DNA of 64,000 bases from Rhizobium sp. CCGE 510 (GTDB taxonomy: Bacteria > Pseudomonadota > Alphaproteobacteria > Rhizobiales > Rhizobiaceae): positions 682,001 to 746,000 of the forward strand of contig NZ_AEYF01000044.1 of the NCBI RefSeq assembly GCF_000292525.1, read 5' to 3'. The notes beneath the pieces are model-generated. The model was not told the origin of the DNA and did no database searches. It worked only from the letters and a program-made list of their open reading frames with translations. The translations under genes and the position numbers were made by a program. Of this stretch, positions 27,419-36,429 are shown in pieces. Each line of letters starts with the position of its first letter. The stretch's first letter is position 1.

Positions 27419-30418
27419 CTAGTGCGCCTCGTCCCAATTGCTGGCAGCGCGCGCATCGACCCTCAGCGGCACGCGCATTTCGAGTGCCGGCATGGTGGCG
27501 TTTTCCATGACCGAGACGATAACAGGCATTGCCTTTTCGACATCCTCGTCCTCGACTTCGAAGATGAGTTCGTCATGCACCTGCAGCAGCATGCGGACGC
27601 GATCGCCAAGGCCGACTTCAACAAGCGCCGGCTCCATCTTGATCATCGCCCGGCGGATGACGTCGGCAGCCGAACCCTGGATCGGCGCGTTGATCGCCGC
27701 ACGCTCGTTGAAGGCGCGCACGGACGGATTGGAAGAGCGGATTTCGGGGTAGTTGATTCGCCGCCCAAAGATCGTTTCGACATAACCCTTGTCGCGCGCC
27801 ATGGCCTTTCGGCTGTCCATATAGTCGCGGATGCCCGGGAACCGCTCGAAATACTTCTTGATATAGTCGCCGGCTTCCGAACGCTCGATTGATAGCTGGT
27901 TGGCAAGCCCGAAGGCCGAAATGCCGTAGATGATGCCGAAATTGATCGCCTTGGCGCGGCGACGCACCTCGCCCGGCATGCCCTCGACCGGCACGCCGAA
28001 CATTTCCGACGCGGTCATGGCGTGAATGTCGACGCCATCCTCGAAGGCCTTGGTCAGCTGCGGGATCTCGGCCACATGGGCAAGCACGCGCAGTTCGATC
28101 TGGCTGTAGTCGGCGGAAATCAGCTTGTGGCCGGGTGTCGAGATGAAGGCGGTGCGGATCTTGCGGCCTTCGGCGGTGCGGACCGGAATGTTCTGCAGGT
28201 TCGGCTCGGAGGAGGACAGCCGTCCCGTCGTCGTCGATGCCAGCGAATAGGAAGTGTGGACCCGCTTGGTCTCCTGGTGGACATAGCCGGGGAGCGCGTC
28301 GGTATAGGTGGACTTCAGCTTGGTGACCTGGCGCCAGTCGACGATCTTGCGCGGCAGCTCGAAACCGGCGGCGGCCAGATCCTCGAGCACAGAAGCGGAG
28401 GTCGACCATTGCCCGGTTTTGGTCTTGCTGCCGCCGGCAAGACCCATCTTGCCGAACAGAATATCGCCCAGCTGCTTCGGCGAGCCGATATTGAAACGTT
28501 CGCCGGCCAACACATAGATCTCGTCTTCCAATCTTGCAGCGCTTTGGGCCAGCTCGCCGGACAGGCGTGACAGGATCTGCCGGTCGACGGTGATGCCGCG
28601 CGCTTCCATGCGCGCCAGCACCGGCAGCAGCGGCCGTTCCAGCCGTTCATAAACGCTGGTCAGTCCTGCCGCCGCCAGCCGTGGCTTCAGCACCAGCCAC
28701 AGCCGCAGCGTCACGTCGGCATCTTCGGCCGCATAATGGGTGGCGCGGTCGATATCGACGAGATCGAAGGTGACATTCGCTTTGCCGCTGCCGGCCACGT
28801 CCTTGTAGGGGATCGGGGTGTGGCCGAGGAATTTTTCCGAGAGCGGGTCCATGCCATGCGCGCCGGTGCCCGCGTCGAGCACGTAGGAGATCAGCATCGT
28901 GTCGTCGAAACTCCTGGTCTCGATGCCGTAGCGCTTCAATAGCAGATAGTCGTATTTCAGGTTCTGCGCGACCTTGAGAACCGCCCCGTCCTCCAGCAAT
29001 GCCTTCAGCCGCGGCAAGGCATCACGCATGGCGACCTGGTTTTCGACAAGGCCGCCGCCGAGCAGATCGCCGACGCCGTTCTTGTGGGTGAGCGGCACAT
29101 AGGCGGCGCGAATCTTCGTGCCGGTGGGATCGGCTACATTGTCGGCGATCGCCAGCGAAAAGCCGACAAGCTCGGCCTGCATCGCATCGAGCGACGTGGT
29201 CTCGGTATCGAACGCGACGAGGCCGGTGTCGCGCGCATCGGCGATCCACCGGTCGAGCGTCGCCAGATCGCGGATCGTGACATAGGCCGAATGATCGAAG
29301 GGCAGCGTCGCAAAGGCGTCGGCGCGTGCCTTGGCAAGATCGGCGGGCGAAAATGCGCCCTCGACGGCGGCCTTTGCCTTCGCACGGGCCGGCACAGGCA
29401 CCGCGTCACCAGAGAGCTCGGGAATGCCGCCGGCAACGGGGGCCGGCGCGGCCGCATCGAGATCGGGGCCGTGGGCAGACTTGCCCCATTCGACGCGGAC
29501 GATCGCCGGCTCGATGGCGTTGGCATCGCAATCGCAGACTTCGGCGACGCGGCGCGTCAGCGTGGTGAATTCCATCGTCTTGAGGAAGCCGATCAGCTTC
29601 GGGCCGTTCTGCGGTTCCAGCACCAGTGCGTCGAGATCGAGGTCGAGCGGCACATCGGTGCGCAGCCGCACGAGGTCGCGCGAGAGTCTCGCCATATCGA
29701 TATTGGCGAGGATCGTCTCGCGGCGCTTGACCTGCTTGATCTCGGTGGCGCGTTCGAGCAGCGTGTCGAGGTCGCCATATTCCTCGAGGAGCTGGGCGGC
29801 GGTTTTCGGGCCGATGCCGGGAATGCCGGGAACATTGTCGACGGAATCACCGGTCATCGCCTGCAGGTCGATCATCTTTTCCGGCGGCACGCCCCATTTC
29901 TCGACGACGTCGGGAATGCTGATCTGCTTGTCCTTCATGCTGTCATACATATGGACATTGGGACTGACGAGCTGCATCAGGTCCTTGTCGGAGGAGACGA
30001 TGGTGACATCGGCGCCGGATGCCTCCGCCTGGCGGGCGTAGGTGGCGATGATATCATCGGCCTCGAAGCCTTCGGTCTCGATGCAGGGCAGGTTGAAGGC
30101 GCGGGTCGCCTCTCTTATAAGCCCGAATTGCGGGATAAGTTCTTCCGGCGGGGCGGAACGGTTCGCCTTATAGGCGTCGTAGAGATCCTTGCGGAACGTC
30201 TTGGCGGAATAATCGAAAATGACGGCAAGGTGTGTCGGCGTCACGCCCACATCGGTGTTGCGCGCATCCCTCAACAACTTCCACAGCATGTTGCAGAAAC
30301 CGGAAACGGCGCCGATCGGCAGGCCATCGGTCTTGCGGGTCAGCGGTGGCAGTGCATGAAACGCCCGGAAGATGAAGCCGGAACCATCGATAAGGAAGAG
30401 GTGATCGCCTTTTTTCAT
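27419..30418 (-). CDS. polA: DNA polymerase I
   Basis: Repair and Okazaki-fragment polymerase of 999 aa with all three domains. The 5'-3' exonuclease covers about 1-300 (FLIDGSGFIFRAFHALPPLT at the start). The 3'-5' exonuclease is intact (VAFDTETTSLD near 395). The polymerase has motif A SADYSQIELRVLAH near 767-780 and motif C LLQVHDELIFEV near 942-953. The ATG at 30418 gives the family N-terminus MKKGDHLFLIDGSG; a GTG 23 codons upstream is less likely. It is divergent from an sRNA and a marR gene. Confidence 0.96.
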   Translation of the reverse strand: MKKGDHLFLIDGSGFIFRAFHALPPLTRKTDGLPIGAVSGFCNMLWKLLRDARNTDVGVTPTHLAVIFDYSAKTFRKDLYDAYKANRSAPPEELIPQFGLIREATRAFNLPCIETEGFEADDIIATYARQAEASGADVTIVSSDKDLMQLVSPNVHMYDSMKDKQISIPDVVEKWGVPPEKMIDLQAMTGDSVDNVPGIPGIGPKTAAQLLEEYGDLDTLLERATEIKQVKRRETILANIDMARLSRDLVRLRTDVPLDLDLDALVLEPQNGPKLIGFLKTMEFTTLTRRVAEVCDCDANAIEPAIVRVEWGKSAHGPDLDAAAPAPVAGGIPELSGDAVPVPARAKAKAAVEGAFSPADLAKARADAFATLPFDHSAYVTIRDLATLDRWIADARDTGLVAFDTETTSLDAMQAELVGFSLAIADNVADPTGTKIRAAYVPLTHKNGVGDLLGGGLVENQVAMRDALPRLKALLEDGAVLKVAQNLKYDYLLLKRYGIETRSFDDTMLISYVLDAGTGAHGMDPLSEKFLGHTPIPYKDVAGSGKANVTFDLVDIDRATHYAAEDADVTLRLWLVLKPRLAAAGLTSVYERLERPLLPVLARMEARGITVDRQILSRLSGELAQSAARLEDEIYVLAGERFNIGSPKQLGDILFGKMGLAGGSKTKTGQWSTSASVLEDLAAAGFELPRKIVDWRQVTKLKSTYTDALPGYVHQETKRVHTSYSLASTTTGRLSSSEPNLQNIPVRTAEGRKIRTAFISTPGHKLISADYSQIELRVLAHVAEIPQLTKAFEDGVDIHAMTASEMFGVPVEGMPGEVRRRAKAINFGIIYGISAFGLANQLSIERSEAGDYIKKYFERFPGIRDYMDSRKAMARDKGYVETIFGRRINYPEIRSSNPSVRAFNERAAINAPIQGSAADVIRRAMIKMEPALVEVGLGDRVRMLLQVHDELIFEVEDEDVEKAMPVIVSVMENATMPALEMRVPLRVDARAASNWDEAH

Positions 30419-30530
30419 GGGTGCATGGATAGCGCGGGCACGGGACGAGGTCCATATAAAGTTCGACGGGCGAAAAGGATTACGCACGTCTATTCAGAGG
30501 CGCAAAGGTCGCTATCGCACTTTGAATGGA

Positions 30531-30577
30531 TGCATAATTTTATCCCTAAACCGCGTTTCGATTTGACGAATTGTGCA
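30531..30577. repeat. Imperfect dispersed palindrome, family 1 copy
   Basis: Starts TGCATAATTTTATCCCTAAA and ends GAATTGTGCA. It resembles the copies at 37291-37336 and 50254-50302, which share TGCATAATT...CCTTA arms around a GGAATCG-like or CCGATT core. This is the most degenerate of the three. It lies in the polA-sRNA intergenic region. Confidence 0.45.
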
Positions 30578-30663
30578 GCGGAGATTCCGCTCACCAAACT
30601 GTTACCGATTTGTAACGGTCGCCCTCCCTTGAAAAACCACATTCACAGGCACAAATCCATGTC

Positions 30664-30813
30664 ACCGGCGCTTGATCGCGCCGCGGGTCTGATTACCGGC
30701 TTGTCCCCCGCCGCGTCAGGCTTGGACAAAGGCCTTATCCCCCTCTCCGGGCCTTTGTCCCCACTTTAAGGTCGCCATGGCCAACCTCCAGGCCATGGCG
30801 ACTTTTGTTTTTT
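30664..30813 (+). ncRNA. Alpha-r7-like (Smr7C) small RNA
   Basis: A trans-acting-type sRNA is inferred from three features. A CTTGAA -35 element at 30628-30633 lies 17 bp before an ACAAAT -10-like element. Two stable hairpins follow (30723-30760 and 30771-30802). A perfect 12-bp terminator stem is followed by TTTTGTTTTTT. The predicted transcript is about 150 nt. The location between polA and a marR-type gene matches, from memory, the Sinorhizobium meliloti Smr7C locus. A 36-codon frame (30659-30769) overlaps it but lacks a clear ribosome site. Confidence 0.7.
30771..30813 (+). terminator. Strong Rho-independent terminator of the sRNA
   Basis: Stem GTCGCCATGGCC / GGCCATGGCGAC with an 8-nt loop, then T4GT6. 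The T-tract is on the plus strand only. It cannot serve polA, which runs the other way. Confidence 0.88.
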
Positions 30814-30912
30814 CCAAACACTCGAAATTATCATTGTCGCTTGCATATTTTGAAGCATCGCATGCGATTTGCTGCATTGTCTCCGGCATGGTTTTGAGCC
30901 TAACTTGCAATC

Positions 30913-31344
30913 ATGGGATTTAACCGCATGGATTCGGGAGCCTACCTTGCCAGCCAGCTGGCGAAGGGTTTTGCCCGCTCGCTGCACCAGCGCGCGGTCG
31001 GGCTCGGTTTTTCTCCGGGCCAGTTCCCCATTCTGCTGGAACTCTGGGCCGAAGACGGGCTGACCCAGAAACAGCTTCTCGAGCGGGTCGATATCGAGCA
31101 GGCGACCATGGCCAACACGCTTTCGCGCATGGTCCGCGACGGGTTGATCGAACGCCGGCCGCATCCATCCGACAAGCGGGCGCAACTGCTGTTCCTGACA
31201 CCGAAGGCCCGGGCCATGGAGGCCGAGGCGATCGAGACCGCGCGTGAGGCCGACCTTGCGCTGTTCAAAGGTTTTCGGGTTTTCGAGCGCGAGCTGACAC
31301 TTGAATATATCCGCCGGCTTCTGGAAAACGCCAAGGCGCTCTGA
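30913..31344 (+). CDS. MarR family transcriptional regulator
   Basis: Winged-helix regulator of 143 aa. The DNA-binding core lies about residues 35-100: LTQKQLLERVDIEQATMANTL is the helix-turn-helix and RRPHPSDKRAQLLFLT the wing. The target and ligand are unknown. It lies 100 bp after the sRNA terminator, so it could have its own promoter or receive read-through. It converges with the GGDEF-EAL gene, with only 19 bp between stops. A 12-bp tandem repeat (ATTATTCGCTGA twice) spans the convergent end. Confidence 0.88.
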   Translation: MGFNRMDSGAYLASQLAKGFARSLHQRAVGLGFSPGQFPILLELWAEDGLTQKQLLERVDIEQATMANTLSRMVRDGLIERRPHPSDKRAQLLFLTPKARAMEAEAIETAREADLALFKGFRVFERELTLEYIRRLLENAKAL

Positions 31345-31363
31345 CCGGGATTATTCGCTGAGA

Positions 31364-33748
31364 TTATTCGCTGATAAGGCGTGTGCGCCGTCGCGGCGGC
31401 ATGCCGGATCCGGCCTGCCCCGACAGGACGCTTTTACGAACGAGTGGCTTCAAGCTCGGCTCGATATCCGGCTTGCCGAGCAACAGGCCCTGCACCTGCG
31501 CGCAGCCTTCCTCGACGACGATCCGGCGCTGCATCTCCGTTTCCACCCCCTCGGTGACGACGGGCATGCCGAGGCTGTGGCCGAGACCGATGATAGCGCG
31601 CACGATCGATCGCGCCGCCGCGTCATGCTCCAGCACGCCGGTGAAGCTGCGATCGACCTTGATCTTGTCGAAAGGAAACGAACGCAGGTTCGAGAGCGAA
31701 GAGTAGCCGGTGCCGAAATCGTCCATGACAATGTGCACTCCCACCTTACGCAGGCGCTGCAGCATTGCCATCACCCGGTCGCGATCGCGGATCAGGGCTG
31801 CCTCGGTGATCTCAAGCTCCAGCCGATCGGGTGCGAGCCCGGTCTCGGCGAGGACCGCCTCGATCCGCTCGCATAGGTTGGGCAGCATGAACTGCACCGG
31901 CGAAACATTGACTGCAATCGTCAGCGGCTGCGGCCAGCGCGCGGCCTCCATGCAGGCCTGCCGCAATATCCATTCGCCGAGTTGAACAATCGAACCGCTT
32001 TCCTCGGCGACGGGGATGAAAATGTCGGGCTCAGTCATGCCGTGGCCCGGCCGGTGCCAGCGCATCAAGGCCTCGTAACCGCTGATCTCGCCGCTCTGCG
32101 CATTGAGGATCGGCTGATAGTTGACATGGAGTTGGTTGCGGATGATCGCATGGCGCAGGTCGCTTTCGATCTGGCGGCGGTTCCGCGCCGCTTCGTCCAT
32201 CTCCGCGTCGAAGAAACAGGCCCTGCCGCGACCATCATGTTTGACGCGGTAGAGTGCGGTATCGGCGTTGTTGCAGAGTTCTTCGGCCGTGAACCCATCT
32301 CTTGGATAGAGCGCGATGCCGAGGCTGACGCCGACGGCGGTGGGGTCACGGGCCGTGTCCATCTCGGCGGCGAATTCGTCGATGATATCAGCCGCAAGCT
32401 TTTGCGCCGACGCCGGCTGCTGCCCAGCGGACTGGATGATGGCGAATTCGTCACCGCCGAGCCGGGCGATCGTATCGCTTTCACCGGCCACCCGGCGCAG
32501 GATGGAGGCAACCTTGCGGAGAATGCGGTCGCCTTCGGCGTGGCCGAAGATGTCATTGACGGCCTTGAACCGATCGAGGTCGAGACAGAACAGCGCCACC
32601 TCGGTGTTCTTTCGTTCCGCCACCTGCAGCGCCTGCCGGATGCGGGTGTCGAACAGCGACCTGTTCGGCAGATCGGTGAGCACGTCGTGGTGGGCGAGAT
32701 GCTCGATCATCTCCTCGGCCTGTTTGCGCTCGGTGAGATCGCGCACCGCCAGCACTTCGCAATTGCGGCCACGATAAACGATCCTGCTGGAGCTCGCTTC
32801 CACGGCAATCTCTCTGCCGGTGCGGGTGTTCAGCAGCGTCTCGCCGGGCCTGTTCTCCCGGGGTCCCTGAACGACCGTCAGCACATCCGATGGCGCCTTA
32901 CCCGAGAGATCGGCAAGCTTCCAGCCAGACAAAGCCTGGAACCGCTCGTTGGCATCGATGATCCGGCCTTCGCGCAGAATCAGCAGCCCCTCCTGCGAGG
33001 CATTGGCAAGTCCGCGCAGATCCGTCAGATGGCTTTGGACGAAGACCACGGCAAGCGCGACCAGGATAAGAGCCGTTGCCGCCACCACGACGATCGCGGC
33101 GAGCACCCTGGTGTCGAGCATCGATGTGGGAACCTCCATGCCGGGATCCGGCACGAGCGTGATGCTGCCCATCGAAATGAAGTGAAGGGTGCAGATGGCG
33201 AGGACGAAAACCAGCGATGAGGTGAGGAGACGCCTCATGCCCTTCAGACCGAAAAAGATATGGAAGGCGGCGCTCGACAGAAGCATCCCGGCAACGACCG
33301 CAGTCAGTGTCATCAGAGGATCGTAGAGGATTGCCGCCTGCGCCTCGATCGCCTGCATGCCGGTCAGGTGCATGGAGGCGATGCCGAGCGCCATCAGCAC
33401 GCCGCCGCGGATGGAGGCAAACCTTCCGTCACGTTGCGAAGCGGCGAGGATCGCCACCCATGAGCCGATCACCGACAGCAGAAAGGAAAGCAGCGTCAGG
33501 TCGAGCGCGTAGCTTATCGGCGTGCCACCGTCATAGGCGAGCATCGCGATGAAATGCGTTGCCCATACGCCGGTGCCGAAGGCAAAGCCCGACGCGCCGA
33601 TCCAGAGCTTGCGGCTTCCGGCGTCGCAGTCCTGGGCACGGGAAAACAGCAGCATCGCCGCCATGACGCCAACCAGGCAGACCACGGCCGCGGCTATGAC
33701 CAGCCGCCAATCGTGATTGTCGCGTATACATGCAATGACCGAAAACAT
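31364..33748 (-). CDS. MHYT-PAS-GGDEF-EAL cyclic-di-GMP signalling protein
   Basis: Membrane protein of 794 aa. About seven helices form an MHYT sensor (ATHFIAM, SMHLTGM and TLHFISM repeats near 62, 121 and 185), thought to bind a metal. A PAS-like segment lies around 245-350. A GGDEF domain has an intact GGDEF near 430. An EAL domain has EAL near 556 and DDFGTGYSS near 690. Both catalytic motifs look active, so it may make or degrade cyclic-di-GMP. Upstream, 33797-33811 is TTAA-N7-TTGA, one base from a CtrA site. Confidence 0.92.
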   Translation of the reverse strand: MFSVIACIRDNHDWRLVIAAAVVCLVGVMAAMLLFSRAQDCDAGSRKLWIGASGFAFGTGVWATHFIAMLAYDGGTPISYALDLTLLSFLLSVIGSWVAILAASQRDGRFASIRGGVLMALGIASMHLTGMQAIEAQAAILYDPLMTLTAVVAGMLLSSAAFHIFFGLKGMRRLLTSSLVFVLAICTLHFISMGSITLVPDPGMEVPTSMLDTRVLAAIVVVAATALILVALAVVFVQSHLTDLRGLANASQEGLLILREGRIIDANERFQALSGWKLADLSGKAPSDVLTVVQGPRENRPGETLLNTRTGREIAVEASSSRIVYRGRNCEVLAVRDLTERKQAEEMIEHLAHHDVLTDLPNRSLFDTRIRQALQVAERKNTEVALFCLDLDRFKAVNDIFGHAEGDRILRKVASILRRVAGESDTIARLGGDEFAIIQSAGQQPASAQKLAADIIDEFAAEMDTARDPTAVGVSLGIALYPRDGFTAEELCNNADTALYRVKHDGRGRACFFDAEMDEAARNRRQIESDLRHAIIRNQLHVNYQPILNAQSGEISGYEALMRWHRPGHGMTEPDIFIPVAEESGSIVQLGEWILRQACMEAARWPQPLTIAVNVSPVQFMLPNLCERIEAVLAETGLAPDRLELEITEAALIRDRDRVMAMLQRLRKVGVHIVMDDFGTGYSSLSNLRSFPFDKIKVDRSFTGVLEHDAAARSIVRAIIGLGHSLGMPVVTEGVETEMQRRIVVEEGCAQVQGLLLGKPDIEPSLKPLVRKSVLSGQAGSGMPPRRRTRLISE

Positions 33749-33969
33749 CTGTGCCCCCGAACAGCTGGTTTTGGTCGATGCTATTTAGGTTGTGCTAATT
33801 AACTGTAAATTGAATTAGATCTTTCTTTATTATCGCGAGACACCCCTCCACGAGAGCCTATCCACGTTTTCTCAGCCCCTTCGCGCGCCGCTGTTTTTTT
33901 GCTTTTTCCGCCTCGCCTGCTTTCCTGGTTTGGTCTATCGTCCCGCCAAATTTCGAAAAGGAGTCGAAA

Positions 33970-35358
33970 ATGACCGATATACAACCGGTGCTTTCGCGCG
34001 CGGATCAGAACCTCCCATCAAGCCTCGAAAAACTGTTCGAGCTGCTGCGCATCCAGTCGATTTCCACCGATCCCGCCTACAAAGCCGAATGCCGCAAGGC
34101 CGCCGAATGGCTCGTCGCCTATCTCCAGACGCTCGGCTTCGAAGCCTCGGTGCGCGACACACCAGGCCACCCGATGGTGGTCGCCCATCATGCCGCCGCT
34201 TCCACTGAGGCGCCGCACGTTCTGTTCTACGGCCATTACGACGTTCAGCCGGTCGACCCGATCGAGCTCTGGGAAAACGACCCCTTCGAGCCATCGATCA
34301 AGGATGTCGGCGACGGCCGCAAGATCCTGACCGGCCGTGGCACCTCCGACGACAAGGGCCAGTTGATGACTTTCCTCGAGGCCTGCCGCTCCTATAAGGA
34401 GGTCCAGGGCGCGCTTCCCTGCCGCGTCACCATTCTCTTCGAGGGCGAGGAAGAATCCGGTTCGCCGTCGCTGAAGCCCTTCCTCGAAGCCAATGCCGCC
34501 GAACTCAAGGCCGACTATGCGCTGGTCTGCGATACCGGCATGTGGGACCGCGACACGCCGGCGATCGCCGCAGCGCTGCGCGGCCTTGTCGGCGAGGAAG
34601 TGACCGTGACGGCCGCCGACCGCGACCTGCATTCCGGTCTGTTCGGGGGCGCTGCCGCCAACCCGATCCATATCCTCGTCGAGGCTCTCGCCGGCCTGCA
34701 TGACGAGACCGGCCGCATCACGCTCGACGGCTTTTACGACGGCGTCGAGGAAACCCCTGAGAACATCAAGGCGTCATGGGAGACGCTGGGCAAGACCGCG
34801 GAGAGCTTTCTCGGCGAAGTCGGCCTTTCCGTTCCCTCGGGCGAAAAGGGCCGTTCGGTGCTCGAACTCACCTGGGCGCGGCCGACTGCCGAAATCAACG
34901 GCATCTGGGGCGGATATACCGGCGAAGGCTTCAAGACGGTGATCGCCGCCAAGGCTTCGGCGAAGGTTTCGTTCCGCCTCGTCGGCACGCAGGATCCGGC
35001 CGCCATCCGCGAGGCTTTCCGCAGCTATGTCAGCTCGAAGATTCCCGCCGATTGCTCTGTCGAGTTCCATCCGCATGGCGGCTCGCCGGCGATTCATCTC
35101 TCCTATGATTCGCCCGTTCTGACCAAAGCGAAGACCGCGCTTTCCGACGAGTGGCCGAAACCCGCCATCGTCATCGGCATGGGCGGCTCGATCCCGATCG
35201 TCGGCGACTTCCAGAAGATGCTCGGCATGGAATCGCTGCTCGTCGGCTTCGGCCTCAGCGATGACCGCATCCATTCGCCGAACGAGAAATACGAGCTTGT
35301 CTCCTACCACAAGGGTATCCGTTCCTGGGTCCGGATTCTTCAGGCGCTCGCCGCCTGA
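33970..35358 (+). CDS. M20 family dipeptidase / metallopeptidase
   Basis: Zinc peptidase of 462 aa. Metal ligands are visible: GHYDVQP at about 91-97, GTSDDKGQ near 125-132 and EGEEESGS near 158-165. The dimerisation and lid motif DLHSGLFGG lies near 219-227, and a C-terminal HSPNEKYE supplies the final histidine. It is cytoplasmic, with no signal peptide. AAAAGGAG lies directly before ATG 33970. A terminator follows at 35390. It is likely a dipeptidase of the ArgE/DapE/CNDP class; substrate unknown. Confidence 0.92.
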   Translation: MTDIQPVLSRADQNLPSSLEKLFELLRIQSISTDPAYKAECRKAAEWLVAYLQTLGFEASVRDTPGHPMVVAHHAAASTEAPHVLFYGHYDVQPVDPIELWENDPFEPSIKDVGDGRKILTGRGTSDDKGQLMTFLEACRSYKEVQGALPCRVTILFEGEEESGSPSLKPFLEANAAELKADYALVCDTGMWDRDTPAIAAALRGLVGEEVTVTAADRDLHSGLFGGAAANPIHILVEALAGLHDETGRITLDGFYDGVEETPENIKASWETLGKTAESFLGEVGLSVPSGEKGRSVLELTWARPTAEINGIWGGYTGEGFKTVIAAKASAKVSFRLVGTQDPAAIREAFRSYVSSKIPADCSVEFHPHGGSPAIHLSYDSPVLTKAKTALSDEWPKPAIVIGMGGSIPIVGDFQKMLGMESLLVGFGLSDDRIHSPNEKYELVSYHKGIRSWVRILQALAA

Positions 35359-35384
35359 GGGAAACGCCGTGCCAGATCGCAACA

Positions 35385-35415
35385 ACAAAAAGGCCGGTTA
35401 AAACCGGCCTTTCGT
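35385..35415 (+). terminator. Intrinsic terminator after the M20 peptidase
   Basis: Stem AAGGCCGGTT-AA-AACCGGCCTT, preceded by A-rich and followed by TTCGTC sequence, about 30 bp after the stop codon. The A/T flanks could make it work on either strand. The rest of the 35359-35739 gap holds a CtrA-type site and no gene I recognise. Confidence 0.75.
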
Positions 35416-35489
35416 CATCCGCTCGCTCAGTGCCAGTTCATCCGTGGTCAAGGAGAAGCGGGTATTGCAGCCAGACTGCCTCCGAAAGG

Positions 35490-35504
35490 TTAACGGATCG
35501 TTAA
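35490..35504. promoter_or_regulatory. Candidate CtrA binding site upstream of SH3 protein gene
   Basis: TTAA-CGGATCG-TTAA matches the CtrA consensus TTAA-N7-TTAA exactly. It lies about 235 bp before the GTG of the SH3-domain gene. Confidence 0.5.
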
Positions 35505-35739
35505 CGGCGCACGGAGCGCCCGGGATTATCGGAAGCATTGCACGGGTTCGAGGGATCTTCGGCAATTTCTCCGTTCAAGCTACGTTCATCGCGGACAGCA
35601 TATAAGCCATTGAAAGACAAGGATAATGATAACGCTCTCACAAGTGCGGGTGTCGTTTAACCTTCGTTTCAGATGGCATATGCCAGGCAAGTGCAGCCAG
35701 GCGCTGCCCGAAAATGCGCCCACGAGGAGTGAGAAAAGC

Positions 35740-36429
35740 GTGAAAAATCTGTTTGCTAAAATCGCCGCGGCCGGTCTGTTCATGCTGGCGCCTGTTATCG
35801 CGCAGGCTGCCGAAGGCTATTCGACGGCAAACGTCAACATGCGCGCCGGTCCGAGCACCCGATATCCCGCCGTCGCGGTCATACCCGCCGGTTCTTCCGT
35901 CGAGATCCGCGGGTGCCTTTCCGACGTCAACTGGTGCGATGTGGAATTCTACGGCGGCCGCGGCTGGGTTTCCGGCCAATATGTGCAGGCGCTTTACCAG
36001 CAACGCCGTATCTATGTCGGCCCGCAATATTACCGTCCGCTCGGCATCCCGGTCATCCGCTTCAGCGTCGACAATTACTGGGATCGCTACTACCGCAACC
36101 GTGATTTCTATCGCGAGCGCGACCGCTGGAGCCGCGGCCCGGACTACTATTACCGCGACCGCGACAATCGGGATCGCGACTACCGCGATCGGGACAACAG
36201 CGATCGGGACAATCGCGATCGGGATAACAGGGATCGGGATAACCGGGATCGCGATCGGAACTGGCGCGACGGGGATCGCAACCGGGACGGCGATAGAGAC
36301 TGGCGCAATCGAAATGGCGATCAGGGTGGGCGCGACGACAATCGACGGAGCGACCGGAGAGATGGAGATCGCAGACCCAATGGCAGGGATTTTGATTGCC
36401 GGCCCGGCGATCCTTCCTGCGACCAATGA
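35740..36429 (+). CDS. Secreted SH3-domain protein with Arg-Asp repeat tail
   Basis: Envelope protein of 229 aa. The signal peptide (KNLFAKIAAAGLFMLAPVIA) is cleaved near residue 24. A bacterial SH3 domain follows at about 25-85 (ANVNMRAGPSTRYPAV, WCDVEFYGGRGWVSGQY). A Tyr/Arg-rich linker leads to a tail made of DRDN/DRDR repeats (about residues 135-215), coded by 12-bp tandem repeats. I chose GTG 35740, with GAGGAG upstream, because it gives a complete signal peptide. Such proteins usually bind cell wall; the charged tail's role is unknown. Confidence 0.8.
   Translation: MKNLFAKIAAAGLFMLAPVIAQAAEGYSTANVNMRAGPSTRYPAVAVIPAGSSVEIRGCLSDVNWCDVEFYGGRGWVSGQYVQALYQQRRIYVGPQYYRPLGIPVIRFSVDNYWDRYYRNRDFYRERDRWSRGPDYYYRDRDNRDRDYRDRDNSDRDNRDRDNRDRDNRDRDRNWRDGDRNRDGDRDWRNRNGDQGGRDDNRRSDRRDGDRRPNGRDFDCRPGDPSCDQ

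Noticed and set aside
29084..30769. A 561-codon plus-strand frame opposite polA
   Set aside because: A shadow of polA's codon bias. No ribosome site or recognisable domain; only its last 36 codons leave polA and overlap the sRNA.
33850..33875. CCTATCCACG as a possible DnaA box
   Set aside because: Single imperfect match, no cluster and no replication-origin gene context.
36160..36300. Tandem 12-bp repeats that could suggest a CRISPR array
   Set aside because: Repeats are contiguous, with no spacers, and are in frame in a protein gene.
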